Below, in pieces: positions 46,330 through 55,295 of a DNA stretch of 64,000 bases. Source of the stretch: Photorhabdus bodei (GTDB taxonomy: Bacteria; Pseudomonadota; Gammaproteobacteria; Enterobacterales; Enterobacteriaceae); assembly GCF_003287735.1 (NCBI RefSeq), contig NZ_NSCM01000002.1, positions 62,001 through 126,000 of the forward strand. The letters are read 5' to 3'. Under the pieces are notes generated by a model that was not told the DNA's origin, searched no databases, and was given only the letters and a program-made list of their open reading frames with translations. The position numbers and the translations under genes were made by a program. Position 1 is the first letter of the stretch, and each line of letters begins with the position of its first letter.

Positions 46330-48370
46330 CGTTGAAACAACTAAAGATTTCCTGGGATCGCTTAAGTTTGATGTTGATGAAGCCGGACAGAGTAAATTCA
46401 TGGCTGTTATCACCGAAGTCACGGCTAATGTTCTCAAAATGGGGGAGGAAATTAAAAACGCAGCACTAGAGGTTATTAATTTCACCACTCAAGTTGCTAA
46501 CGGATTGGATAAACTTTACTGGCAGTCACAGAAAACAGGCGCAACGGCTGAAAAAATTAAAGCCATTGGTTATGCCGTCAGTCAAGCAGGCGGAAGTGTT
46601 GAAGGGTTTAATCAATCTCTTGAGGGCGTTGCTAATTTCCTACATAAAAATCTAGGTGGTGAGGGATTATTGCGGAACATTGGTGTTCAAACCCGAGATG
46701 TAAATGGCAACCTTCGGGATACAGCATCTTTGGTGGCACAGGTGGGTGAGCAGTTATCGAAAATGCCGATGGATCGGGCCAATCGATACGCCCGCAAACT
46801 GGATATTGATGAAAATACCTCGATGGCTATGCGTCGTGGGATTGGTCAATATGTCGCTGAATATCAGGACATGACGAAAACCATAGGTTATAACCCGACT
46901 AAAGCAACGCAGCAATCTCACCAATTTATAGTGCGCATGAATGCCTTAGATAATTTGTTTGGGATGATAAAAGAAAAAATAGGTGCGGATTTGGCGGGGG
47001 GATTGACTGGACGAGTCGAATCATTTCAACAAACTATCCTGCTTAATTTCCCTAGAATAGAAAAGGTTATTAATCGTGTATTGAATGTCATACTGAATTT
47101 GGCTGATGACATAACATTATTGGTCAGTCGCGTCGGTGAAGCTATTAGTGATTTAATTGGCTGGTGGGACAGACTGGATAATAGTACAAAAACGCTTATT
47201 AAAGCACTAGGTGGCTTACTATTTGCGTGGAAAATCTTAAATACGGCTTTTATGACTTCGCCAATAGGGATGATTACTGCACTGGCAGCGGCGTTGCTCT
47301 TGCTTTATGAAGACTACAAGGTTTGGAAAGAGGGTGGTAAGCATTTTATTGATTGGGATAAATGGAAACCCTCTATTAATGAATTTCTTAAAGCCATTGA
47401 AAAAATCTCTGGTTGGATAAATCAAGGAGCTAAGGCCGTTGGCGGTTGGAAAAATGTATTAAAAGGATTTGCGACCTTCATTGCAGTTGCATGGGCTGTG
47501 AAGATGATCAAAGGAATATCCCGTGTGACAAGTGCGATTCTTAATTTGGCTAAAGTGTCAAAATCTGTCGCCAGAGGGGGAATATTAGGTAAAGCGGGAA
47601 TTTCAGGGGCCGTTGCTGTTGCATCAGAGCCATATATCGATAAAGCACTTAATCGGACTTTTGGTGGATATGACTACTTTCAGCGAATTAGGACCGCGAA
47701 AACTTGGCATGATTTTGGTGCTGCTCTGATTGGGGAAGGTAATGCCTATTGGGATAAAAAAGGGAATTGGGTAGATAAACGTGGAGAAAGCACCCTCCCG
47801 AAAGGATATTCTCAGTTTGCGGCAGATATTCCTGGTAATGCTCCTGTAGTCATGCATAAACCAGATAAGACGGCAGCAGATGGGCAAAATAATCAACTAC
47901 TTAATAAAGATAATCCTAAAGTCAGAATGATAAAATTGGCTAATTCTGATGTGATACAAAGATTGGTTGATAACATGATGGTAGGGGTAAGTGGTAATAA
48001 TCCTTATTTATCAGAGCATACCAAAACAGCGATTATCGGAGTACCATCGCCAGCGAATAAATCAACAAAATTAGTTGGACATTTAAATAATGTAGCCCAT
48101 TATTTGCAGAATATTTCCATTGATCACCGAATGATCAATGGTGCGGTAACCAATATCAACAGTATGATGAACCATCAGGAATTGACTCCCGCTTTATTAC
48201 ATTGTGCGCCAATATCTGCCAGCAATAATATGCCGGGAATAGGAGAAGTAAATTATCATATTGAAGTCAACGGTGTTGAATCTCCTAGAGAAGCAGCAAG
48301 ACTGACCGGAGAAACGGTAGAACGCACTCACAGTATGCTCCTTCGAAATATGCAAACACAGGTGAGATAA
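46319..48370 (+). CDS. tail tape measure protein
   Basis: The 683-residue protein is the largest of the tail operon and sits just after the chaperone pair, the place of the tape measure that fixes tail length. Helical N-terminal sequence (FKMGEEIKNAAL-like, with LDKLYWQSQKTGATAEKIKA) leads to a central hydrophobic stretch (residues about 300-330, MTSPIGMITALAAALLLLY) and a second one near 375-385. The C-terminal part has low-complexity polar sequence. The length suggests a fairly short tail, by the rule of about 1.5 A per residue. Confidence 0.82.
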   Translation: MSNNVETTKDFLGSLKFDVDEAGQSKFMAVITEVTANVLKMGEEIKNAALEVINFTTQVANGLDKLYWQSQKTGATAEKIKAIGYAVSQAGGSVEGFNQSLEGVANFLHKNLGGEGLLRNIGVQTRDVNGNLRDTASLVAQVGEQLSKMPMDRANRYARKLDIDENTSMAMRRGIGQYVAEYQDMTKTIGYNPTKATQQSHQFIVRMNALDNLFGMIKEKIGADLAGGLTGRVESFQQTILLNFPRIEKVINRVLNVILNLADDITLLVSRVGEAISDLIGWWDRLDNSTKTLIKALGGLLFAWKILNTAFMTSPIGMITALAAALLLLYEDYKVWKEGGKHFIDWDKWKPSINEFLKAIEKISGWINQGAKAVGGWKNVLKGFATFIAVAWAVKMIKGISRVTSAILNLAKVSKSVARGGILGKAGISGAVAVASEPYIDKALNRTFGGYDYFQRIRTAKTWHDFGAALIGEGNAYWDKKGNWVDKRGESTLPKGYSQFAADIPGNAPVVMHKPDKTAADGQNNQLLNKDNPKVRMIKLANSDVIQRLVDNMMVGVSGNNPYLSEHTKTAIIGVPSPANKSTKLVGHLNNVAHYLQNISIDHRMINGAVTNINSMMNHQELTPALLHCAPISASNNMPGIGEVNYHIEVNGVESPREAARLTGETVERTHSMLLRNMQTQVR

Positions 48371-48372
48371 CA

Positions 48373-48978
48373 ATGGATATATTATCAGTCATGTTTTCTC
48401 AGCAAAAGAGAAAAATAGGTGTCATTGTACCGAGTGTCGTTATTTCAGAAACACATACGGATGTATCGAATATCACCGATCATCCGGTCCAGCAGGGGGT
48501 GACATTCAGTGATCATGCTTATGACAGCCCATCGGAAGTGAGAATGGATTTAGGTTTCGCCGGTGGTGGTTCGCTGCTTGATATTATTGATACAACAAAG
48601 GTATTTGATATTTCTACCGGGCTAAGCCTTGGAACCAGTCCGCGTGATATATATCAACAGTTACTTGACCTAAGGGCATCACATAAACCGTTTGATGTCG
48701 TAACGGGAAAGCGCTTATATAAAAACATGTTGATTAAAGATATCAGTGTCACAACAGATAAAACCAGTGAAAATGTTTTATCGGTGGTTTTAAACCTACG
48801 TGAAATTGTTATTGTTGAAACGTCACCGAATAAGGCCGCGCCGGCGGAAAATATGAAAAATCCTGAAGATACCGCACCTGTAGTTAATATGGGTGCCAAA
48901 GTCACGGTGAAGCCATCAATGCCAAAAATTATTCTTGATTTTATTATAGAGCGAGGTAAGAAATGGCTAGGGTTGTAG
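48373..48978 (+). CDS. Dit-like/hub baseplate protein
   Basis: This 201-residue protein begins MDILSVMFSQQKRKIGVIVP, then VVISETHTDVSNITDHPVQQ with GVTFSDHAYDSPSEVRMDLG, the pattern of Dit-like N-terminal domains in Mu-like and Pam3-like phages; LRASHKPFDVVTGKRLYKNM fits too. It would lie at the tube-to-baseplate junction. It follows the tape measure by two bases and overlaps the next gene by 16 bases. The C-terminal 50 residues are Pro-rich and variable-looking. Confidence 0.75.
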   Translation: MDILSVMFSQQKRKIGVIVPSVVISETHTDVSNITDHPVQQGVTFSDHAYDSPSEVRMDLGFAGGGSLLDIIDTTKVFDISTGLSLGTSPRDIYQQLLDLRASHKPFDVVTGKRLYKNMLIKDISVTTDKTSENVLSVVLNLREIVIVETSPNKAAPAENMKNPEDTAPVVNMGAKVTVKPSMPKIILDFIIERGKKWLGL

Positions 48979-49268
48979 AAATTCCTTTATCACCGCAAAA
49001 TCAGCAATTCGATATTCAGCTAAATGGCATTAACTATAAAATGAGATTAATGTGGCGTGATATCGGGGGTTGGATTTTGGATATTATGACGCCGAACAGT
49101 GAATTTATCGTTACAGGTTTGCCGTTGGTTTTTGGGGTTGACTTACTGGAACAATATCGCCATCTTGGTTTTAACGGCTCATTAATTTTTTATGGTGATA
49201 TAAATCAGGAGAAACCTTTCAGGAATAATCTTGGTAAAGAGGACAGGTTATACTTTGTAATAAGTTAA
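48963..49268 (+). CDS. baseplate plug protein
   Basis: The 101-residue protein (MARVVEIPLSPQNQQFDIQL) resembles the small baseplate plug proteins (Pam3 gp18-like), with NYKMRLMWRDIGGWILDI and the GLPLVFGVDLLEQY segment typical of the family. It seals the tail tube in the baseplate before firing. It overlaps the preceding gene; 91 bases separate it from the next, where a start at 49360 has only a weak AGGT-like site. Confidence 0.78.
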   Translation: MARVVEIPLSPQNQQFDIQLNGINYKMRLMWRDIGGWILDIMTPNSEFIVTGLPLVFGVDLLEQYRHLGFNGSLIFYGDINQEKPFRNNLGKEDRLYFVIS

Positions 49269-49359
49269 CTTGATGAGAGGAAGGATAAGATATTCTGTAA
49301 TAATTTATTACATACGCCGCTTAATTGCGGTTCTTTTATTTCTATTAATTAGGTGAATT

Positions 49360-50316
49360 ATGTCAAAACAATGGATAAGAGAATGCCACCTTATCGTTGT
49401 AGACAAAGATGGCGAAAAAGTAAATTTATCAGACCTGAAAATCACATTTAACATTAGCAGAACGGAATCTTCCAATCCTGCTACTGGTATTTTTACTATA
49501 TATAACCTCAATAACGAAACCAGTAATAAATTACGTAAAAATGAATTTAAAAAGATTAAATTTGTGGCGGGTTACAAGGAGAACTCAGGACAAATATTCT
49601 CAGGCCAAATTCAGTACACGTATGTAAAAAGAGACAACGCAACGGATACTTGTGTTGTGATTCATGCAGCGGACGGGGATGAAGCACACAATTACGCGAC
49701 CGTGAATACCACCATTGCGGCTGGATATTCGCAAGCAGATTTAGATCATTTGCTAATGCGTGATATTGCCAAATATGGCATTACCGCCGGTCTACGCCCT
49801 GAATTCAGTAAATCAGCATCACCCAGGGGAAAAGTACTTTTTGGCATGCACCGCAATGAAGTTTCTAATCTGGCAAAACAATGTGATGCTAATTGGCGCT
49901 ATGAAGATAACAAACTACACATTGTACCCAAAAATAAATACTTAACTGAAGCCATTGTCCTTACATCAAAAACAGGCCTTATCGGTATGCCTGAACAAAC
50001 TATTGGCTCCGGTATTAACGTTACATGCTTAATTAATCCGAATATCCGCCCCGGGACATTAATCCGACTGGATAACCGTTCAATCAAACCAGTTGATCCG
50101 GCGACTAAACAAGCTGCTCAATCTGGTGATCATAAGGATGCAAAAGCACAACCGGCAATGTTGGATGCTGATGGTGATTACATTGTCTTCAATGTGGAGT
50201 ATTCCGGCGATACCCGCGAAACAGAGTGGTACATGACAATAATGTGTATCGCCAAGAGCGATCATACTTTGCTGAATCAATCAACTCACAATAAGGATAA
50301 GGCAGAGAGCGAATGA
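49360..50316 (+). CDS. baseplate hub protein (gp27/gpD-like)
   Basis: This 318-residue protein (MSKQWIRECHLIVVDKDGEK) should form the hub that joins the tube to the spike. The N-terminal barrel (LKITFNISRTESSNPATGIF, then TIYNLNNET) and the later segment GMHRNEVSNLAKQCDANWRYEDNKL match hub proteins of simple myophages. The charged C-terminus (HNKDKAESE) overlaps the spike gene by four bases (ATGA). The call rests on pattern memory and order. Confidence 0.75.
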   Translation: MSKQWIRECHLIVVDKDGEKVNLSDLKITFNISRTESSNPATGIFTIYNLNNETSNKLRKNEFKKIKFVAGYKENSGQIFSGQIQYTYVKRDNATDTCVVIHAADGDEAHNYATVNTTIAAGYSQADLDHLLMRDIAKYGITAGLRPEFSKSASPRGKVLFGMHRNEVSNLAKQCDANWRYEDNKLHIVPKNKYLTEAIVLTSKTGLIGMPEQTIGSGINVTCLINPNIRPGTLIRLDNRSIKPVDPATKQAAQSGDHKDAKAQPAMLDADGDYIVFNVEYSGDTRETEWYMTIMCIAKSDHTLLNQSTHNKDKAESE

Positions 50317-51068
50317 TAAATACTGACGAACGACTCAATAGACCCGAAGCGGTCTTTTTTGCCATGCAAGAAGTCATTAGCGCCGGATTGTATGTCTCCT
50401 TGCCTTGCATTATTCAATCATTTAATGCTGATGCGGTAACCATCACCGCGCAACCGGCCATTAGATGGAAAATCAGGCAAAAAGATGGGGAACTGGAATC
50501 GGTATCCTTACCGCTGTTAGTGGATGTGCCGGTTATATTCCCAAGGGGCGGTGGTGTGACATTAACCTTCCCGATAAAAGCCGGTGATGAATGCCTGGTC
50601 GTATTTGCTGATCGCTGCATTGATTATTGGTGGCAATCTGGCGGTGTGCAGGAGCCGGTGGATCCTCGACAGCACAACCTGTCTGATGGATTTGCCATTA
50701 TTGGCCCACAATCCCAGCAACAAAAAATATCGGGTATCAGCACAAACGCTGCTCAGTTGAGAAGTGATGATGGAGCGGCGTATATCGAACTCGATCCCAA
50801 CAGCCATAACGTCACGATTATCACATCGGCAAAACTTATCGCGACAGCCAATGGCGGTACTGAAATCACTTCACCTGACATCATCCTAAATGGCAACGTC
50901 ACCATTAACGGCAACTTATCACAGGGCATGGGCGCTGGTGGTGGCACCGCAACCATGCAAGGCCCGGTCACGGTGAGTAATGATGTGACAGCGGCAGGGA
51001 TTAGCCTTAAAAACCATGTACATAGTGGTGTGCAATCAGGTGGCGGTAAGACGGGGAAACCTCAATGA
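50313..51068 (+). CDS. Gp138-type membrane-puncturing spike protein
   Basis: The 251-residue protein is the central spike. The N-terminal OB-like part (LYVSLPCIIQSFNADAVTIT, FPRGGGVTLTFPIKAGDECL) is the Gp138 N-terminal pattern. A beta-helical needle follows (ITSPDIILNGNVTINGNLSQ). The apex ends KNHVHSGVQSGGGKTGKPQ, whose H-x-H motif binds iron in the known spike tips. It overlaps both neighbours by four bases. It supports a tail that pierces the outer membrane. Confidence 0.87.
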   Translation: MINTDERLNRPEAVFFAMQEVISAGLYVSLPCIIQSFNADAVTITAQPAIRWKIRQKDGELESVSLPLLVDVPVIFPRGGGVTLTFPIKAGDECLVVFADRCIDYWWQSGGVQEPVDPRQHNLSDGFAIIGPQSQQQKISGISTNAAQLRSDDGAAYIELDPNSHNVTIITSAKLIATANGGTEITSPDIILNGNVTINGNLSQGMGAGGGTATMQGPVTVSNDVTAAGISLKNHVHSGVQSGGGKTGKPQ

Positions 51069-51412
51069 GATACAGAAGAGAAATTGACAACGACTATGTA
51101 TTTGGTCGTGGAGAGGCGGGTTTTCTTATCAACTCACCGGAAGCGGTCGCACAGGCAGTGAAAACTCGCCTGATGTTGCGCAGTGGCGAATGGTTTCTTG
51201 ATAACCGAGAGGGGACAGATTACGACGACGTGTTGGGTAAAGGCACATCGGGGTTTTATGACCTGATTATTAGACAGCGAATACTGCAAACGCCGGGTGT
51301 AGAGAGCATTACCCAATACCGTAGTGAAAGAAACCCGGAAACAAGAAAAATCACCATTACAGCCACGATTGACACGATTTATGGACAGACAGGAGTAACT
51401 GCTGATGTATGA
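51065..51412 (+). CDS. baseplate wedge protein (gp25-like)
   Basis: This 115-residue protein (MRYRREIDNDYVFGRGEAGF) has the short alpha/beta lysozyme-fold wedge pattern, with SPEAVAQAVKTRLMLRSGEW followed by FLDNREGTDYDDVLG, common to gp25/W-type proteins of contractile tails. It links sheath to baseplate. It overlaps the spike gene by four bases and the J-like gene by eight. Confidence 0.82.
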   Translation: MRYRREIDNDYVFGRGEAGFLINSPEAVAQAVKTRLMLRSGEWFLDNREGTDYDDVLGKGTSGFYDLIIRQRILQTPGVESITQYRSERNPETRKITITATIDTIYGQTGVTADV

Positions 51413-52598
51413 AAGTATTATCAACACAATGTTACCTGCTATTGATAAAAATGGGATCAATGCTCCTGATTATCAAACCATCTTGAATAGCTGGAAGACG
51501 ATATTCAGGGATATTTATGGGGGCGATATTTACATTGAATCTGACAGTAAAGACGGTGTTTTTTTATCGCTAATAGCATACGTTATTCACGGTTGTAACA
51601 ACGCAACCATTGCCTCCTATAACTCATTTAGCCCGGCAACCGCGGTGGGCGAAGGGCTTTCCCGCAATGTCAAAATCAACGGCATCACCAGAAAAAGCGC
51701 CAGTAACTCAACAGTGGATATTTTGGTTACTGGTCGAGCAGGCACGGTTATCCGTAACGCTTCTGTCCGGGATGATGCGGGAAACGCTTGGTCACTACCG
51801 GATGAAGTCATTATAGATACACACGGGCAGGCTATTGTGACCGCGATTTGTCAAAAATCGGGTGCGATCGGCGCATTACCTCACACGGTTAATCAAATTG
51901 CCACGCCAACATTGGGCTGGCAAACCGTGACGAACCCGGTTGCGGCTACACTTGGTCGGGGAATTGAAACCGATGTAGAACTGCGAATACGGCAAGCGGT
52001 TTCCGTTGCGCTGCCTTCGAGAACTATTATAGATGGACTGATGGGAGCAATTGCCAACCTGCATGGGGTTTCACGTTACCGGGGATATGACAACGACTCG
52101 GACAAAACGGATGAGAATGGCATACCCGCTCATAGCATTGCACTTGTCATTGATGGTGGAGACTCGAAAGAGATTGCCCGGACTATCTTAGTGAAAAAAA
52201 CGCCGGGCATACCGACATTTGGCACCACCTCTGAAACGATTACCGATGATTATGGCAATAAAAAAACGATAAACTTCTATCGTCCTACACTGGTGCCAAT
52301 TTACGTTGAAATACACATTAAACCCTTTATCGGATATACATCAGATATTGGCAATAATATTCGTAATGAAATATCTAACTATATAAAATCCCTTTATATT
52401 GGTGATGGAGTATATGTGACTCGTTTATTTGTACCGGCAAACTTATGCAATAAAAACGGTGGACAGACATATGAAGTATTATCTGTGATAGTGGGTAAAT
52501 CAGCATCGACAACCGGAACGGCGAACATTGACATAGCATTTAATGAAGCGCCGACGTGCTCACCTGAAAATATAAAAATAGTAACGGTGCTTGAATGA
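51405..52598 (+). CDS. baseplate J-like wedge protein
   Basis: The 397-residue protein matches the baseplate J/gp47 pattern: an N-terminal region with GGDIYIESDSKDGVFLSLIA, the segment SPATAVGEGLSRNVKINGIT, and a later block RQAVSVALPSRTIIDGLMGA with NLHGVSRYRGYDND. Such proteins form the main wedge arms that widen when the sheath contracts. It overlaps the next gene by four bases. Confidence 0.87.
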   Translation: MYESIINTMLPAIDKNGINAPDYQTILNSWKTIFRDIYGGDIYIESDSKDGVFLSLIAYVIHGCNNATIASYNSFSPATAVGEGLSRNVKINGITRKSASNSTVDILVTGRAGTVIRNASVRDDAGNAWSLPDEVIIDTHGQAIVTAICQKSGAIGALPHTVNQIATPTLGWQTVTNPVAATLGRGIETDVELRIRQAVSVALPSRTIIDGLMGAIANLHGVSRYRGYDNDSDKTDENGIPAHSIALVIDGGDSKEIARTILVKKTPGIPTFGTTSETITDDYGNKKTINFYRPTLVPIYVEIHIKPFIGYTSDIGNNIRNEISNYIKSLYIGDGVYVTRLFVPANLCNKNGGQTYEVLSVIVGKSASTTGTANIDIAFNEAPTCSPENIKIVTVLE

Positions 52599-53167
52599 AC
52601 AGATATATGAAGCTAATTCCTGCATATCACATGGAAGGTAAAAAATATGTCAGGATGCTTGAAGCTGTGACTGATATTTTCAACCAGAATGCGCTGACAA
52701 CAGATTTCTTGATTAGCAGTTTTGACCTTGATAAAGCGGTGGGCAAACAGCTTGATATTATTGGAGAATGGGTAGGAAGAAATCGAATGATCCAAACTCC
52801 AATTGAATCCTATTACTTCTCCTTTGATATTACTGACTTGGGATTTGATAGTGGACAATGGAAAGGGCGATTTGACAGTGATAAAAGTTATATCAAACTG
52901 GATGATGATAATTATCGGGTTGTCATTAAAGCGAAAATAGGCGCGAATAACTGGGATGGAACGGCTGGGTCATTTAATAACATCCTGAGTTTTATTCATT
53001 CAAATAATGGCCTATCGGTATCTTTCGAAGATAACTTGGATATGTCATTCACAGTGACTATTAAAGGTAAATCAATCAGTACAATTACTAAAGAAATCAT
53101 CCATCAGGGTTATCTCTCGCTTAAACCTATGGGGATAACGGTTAATTACCATATAGTGGAGGGTTAG
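52595..53167 (+). CDS. DUF2612-family baseplate protein
   Basis: The 190-residue protein (MNRYMKLIPAYHMEGKKYVR) contains DKAVGKQLDIIGEWVGRNRM and a FDSDKSYIKLDDDNYRVVIK segment, the DUF2612 pattern. In Pam3-like tails this position is held by the protein that connects the wedge to the fibres (gpI-like role). It is followed at two bases by the fibre gene. Confidence 0.8.
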   Translation: MNRYMKLIPAYHMEGKKYVRMLEAVTDIFNQNALTTDFLISSFDLDKAVGKQLDIIGEWVGRNRMIQTPIESYYFSFDITDLGFDSGQWKGRFDSDKSYIKLDDDNYRVVIKAKIGANNWDGTAGSFNNILSFIHSNNGLSVSFEDNLDMSFTVTIKGKSISTITKEIIHQGYLSLKPMGITVNYHIVEG

Positions 53168-53169
53168 AA

Positions 53170-54555
53170 ATGGCTAAAAATGATTTTAAAGCATTTGCCA
53201 TTGGTGAAAACGCGAATACTTTATCACAAGAAGAATATGAAAGTTCAGATTTTATTGAGGAGGGTTTTAAATCAGGAATAGCAAGGAGTGAGCGCTTAAA
53301 TAAAGTTTGGCGCCAATCTTCGGTTATAGCCGCGGTGATAGGGAAATATATTGCGGAAAAAACCGGGGAAGACGTTATGGATGATGGAGACCTGGAGAAA
53401 CTCGTAGCGCAATTGGATTTAGCATTAAAACATAAAATTACTACGGAAATCCCTGCTGCTTCACTGACGCAGAAAGGCATATCGCAACTCAACAGCGCGA
53501 CAAATTCTGACAGAGAAGACCAAGCAGCGACTCCGAAAGCGGTTCATGACGTTAGAAAAATTGCTGAAAGCAAATTGAGTGGTGTTTCTGATGCCTCATT
53601 GACTCAGAAGGGGATTGTACAACTGAGTAGTGCGACAAATAGCACAAATGAAACCTTAGCGGCGACGCCGAAGGCAATTAAAGAAGCATACGATTTTGCA
53701 AATACAGCAAACGTAGCAGCTAAAAATGCTCATGATGAAGCAAACAGGGCTACAGATAATGCTAATAGCAGATTGGCAAAAAACCAAAATGGCGCAGATA
53801 TCCCTAATAAAAGTGAGTTTATAAAAAACCTTGGTTTAACAGAAACCGTCAATTTGGCGAAAAGTGCCGTGCCTAAAACAGATGCAGATAGCACATATGC
53901 GCGGAAAAAATCGCGTGAAACTTTTACATGCGGCAGTTTAGATGTAGATGCCGGACATAATTATGCGGGCCTGAGATTGATAAAAAAAGACGGATATTAC
54001 TCTCAGATATCAACGAACCCGGACGGACAAGGCCCACTCACAATCTACTATAGGAATGCAGCGGGTAATAATATTTATGCCGTTAATTTGCAAAAGAAAT
54101 CTGGCACATTAGCAACAATCGATGACATTGATGCAGCAATTGTTGCTAAAAATAACATCCCAGTGGGTGCTCCAATTCCGTGGCCGTTACCGAATATGCC
54201 TGCTGGCTATCTCGCATGTAATGGTCAATCGTTTAATAAATCTCTATATCCACAATTAGCTATAGCTTATCCATCAGGTGTGCTTCCTGATTTACGCGGT
54301 GAATTTATCCGTGGTTGGGATGATGGGCGCGGTGTAGATCATGGTCGTGGAGTTTTGTCGTGGCAAGCTGATGAGTTTAAATCCCATTTTCATGAATTTG
54401 AAGCACTAAGGAACGCAACAGGAAATTCAGTCTGGGGAGATTTTTTTGGGACTAGTGTTATTCTTGGAAGACAAAAATATCAGGTTAACAATAGTGGTGG
54501 CGCAGAAACACGCCCTCGCAATATCTCTTTCAACTACATAGTGAGAGCAGCATAA
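53170..54555 (+). CDS. tail fibre protein with collar domain
   Basis: The 461-residue fibre begins MAKNDFKAFAIGENANTLSQ. It has two imperfect repeats of about 40 residues (SLTQKGISQLNSATNS at about 97, SLTQKGIVQLSSATNS at about 138), a coiled, Ala/Asn-rich stem (about 165-210), and a C-terminal tail-collar domain (GAPIPWPLPNMPAGYLACNG, DLRGEFIRGWDDGRG) ending RPRNISFNYIVRAA. The last third should bind the target surface and sets host range. It overlaps the chaperone gene by one base (TAATG). Confidence 0.88.
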   Translation: MAKNDFKAFAIGENANTLSQEEYESSDFIEEGFKSGIARSERLNKVWRQSSVIAAVIGKYIAEKTGEDVMDDGDLEKLVAQLDLALKHKITTEIPAASLTQKGISQLNSATNSDREDQAATPKAVHDVRKIAESKLSGVSDASLTQKGIVQLSSATNSTNETLAATPKAIKEAYDFANTANVAAKNAHDEANRATDNANSRLAKNQNGADIPNKSEFIKNLGLTETVNLAKSAVPKTDADSTYARKKSRETFTCGSLDVDAGHNYAGLRLIKKDGYYSQISTNPDGQGPLTIYYRNAAGNNIYAVNLQKKSGTLATIDDIDAAIVAKNNIPVGAPIPWPLPNMPAGYLACNGQSFNKSLYPQLAIAYPSGVLPDLRGEFIRGWDDGRGVDHGRGVLSWQADEFKSHFHEFEALRNATGNSVWGDFFGTSVILGRQKYQVNNSGGAETRPRNISFNYIVRAA

Positions 54556-55181
54556 TGAATACACAAAAATACTCTTTGGAATATGAAACTACTGTATTGG
54601 ATAAAGATGGATTGGCGGAAAAAGCAGGCTGGCTGACAATCTACCATGCAGCGCCTCATTCAAGGGAATTTATCGGCGCAGCACCAGAATACCTGATGGA
54701 GGGAATAGGAATACCGGCCAGTTCCTATACAGATGCTCCGACACTTCCTGAATCCGATTCTACAGCTGTTAGACGTACAGCAGACGGAAATCACTGGGAA
54801 ATTGTACCCGATTACCGGGGAAAAACAGCTTACAACACACAAACTCGATTACCGCAAGAAATTACTGATCTGGGTGAATTACCCGAAATCCTGACATTCA
54901 AACAACCTATTACTCATTTTGATCGATGGGATGGCTCAAAGTGGGTGATTGACAAAGTGGCAATAAAGGATAGTGAAATTGAGCAGGCAGAACAACTACG
55001 CGGTACATTGTGCACACAAGCCAATGAAACTATTAAGTTGCTCCAATATGCTGTTGATACTGGATTAGCTTCGGAAGAAGAACAGACATTGTTACTTGAA
55101 TGGAAAAAATATCTGGTATTGCTGAACCGTGTTGATACTTCACTAGCCCCTGATATTAAATGGCCTGAGATGCCTGAATGA
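54555..55181 (+). CDS. tail fibre assembly chaperone
   Basis: This 208-residue protein fits the Caudo_TAP family, with ADGNHWEIVPDYRGKTAYNT in the middle and a helical C-terminal region (SLAPDIKWPEMPE at the end). Such proteins help the fibre fold and often match a specific fibre C-terminus. Its start overlaps the fibre stop. It is the last gene of the tail operon; a second fibre/chaperone cassette or invertase is not seen. Confidence 0.87.
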   Translation: MNTQKYSLEYETTVLDKDGLAEKAGWLTIYHAAPHSREFIGAAPEYLMEGIGIPASSYTDAPTLPESDSTAVRRTADGNHWEIVPDYRGKTAYNTQTRLPQEITDLGELPEILTFKQPITHFDRWDGSKWVIDKVAIKDSEIEQAEQLRGTLCTQANETIKLLQYAVDTGLASEEEQTLLLEWKKYLVLLNRVDTSLAPDIKWPEMPE

Positions 55182-55190
55182 CAACAATAA

Positions 55191-55208
55191 GGGCTGCTTA
55201 TGCAGCCC
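55191..55208 (+). terminator. hairpin at the end of the tail operon
   Basis: A perfect seven-pair stem (GGGCTGC / GCAGCCC) with a four-base loop starts nine bases after the fibre-chaperone stop. No T run follows, so termination is likely but not certain. Confidence 0.5.
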
Positions 55209-55295
55209 AATGACAATTGTAAAGCATTCTATTTAGTCTATCTTCGAAATATTATGCTATTATTTTGCAATCTACCGGGATAGATCTTTTTAATT

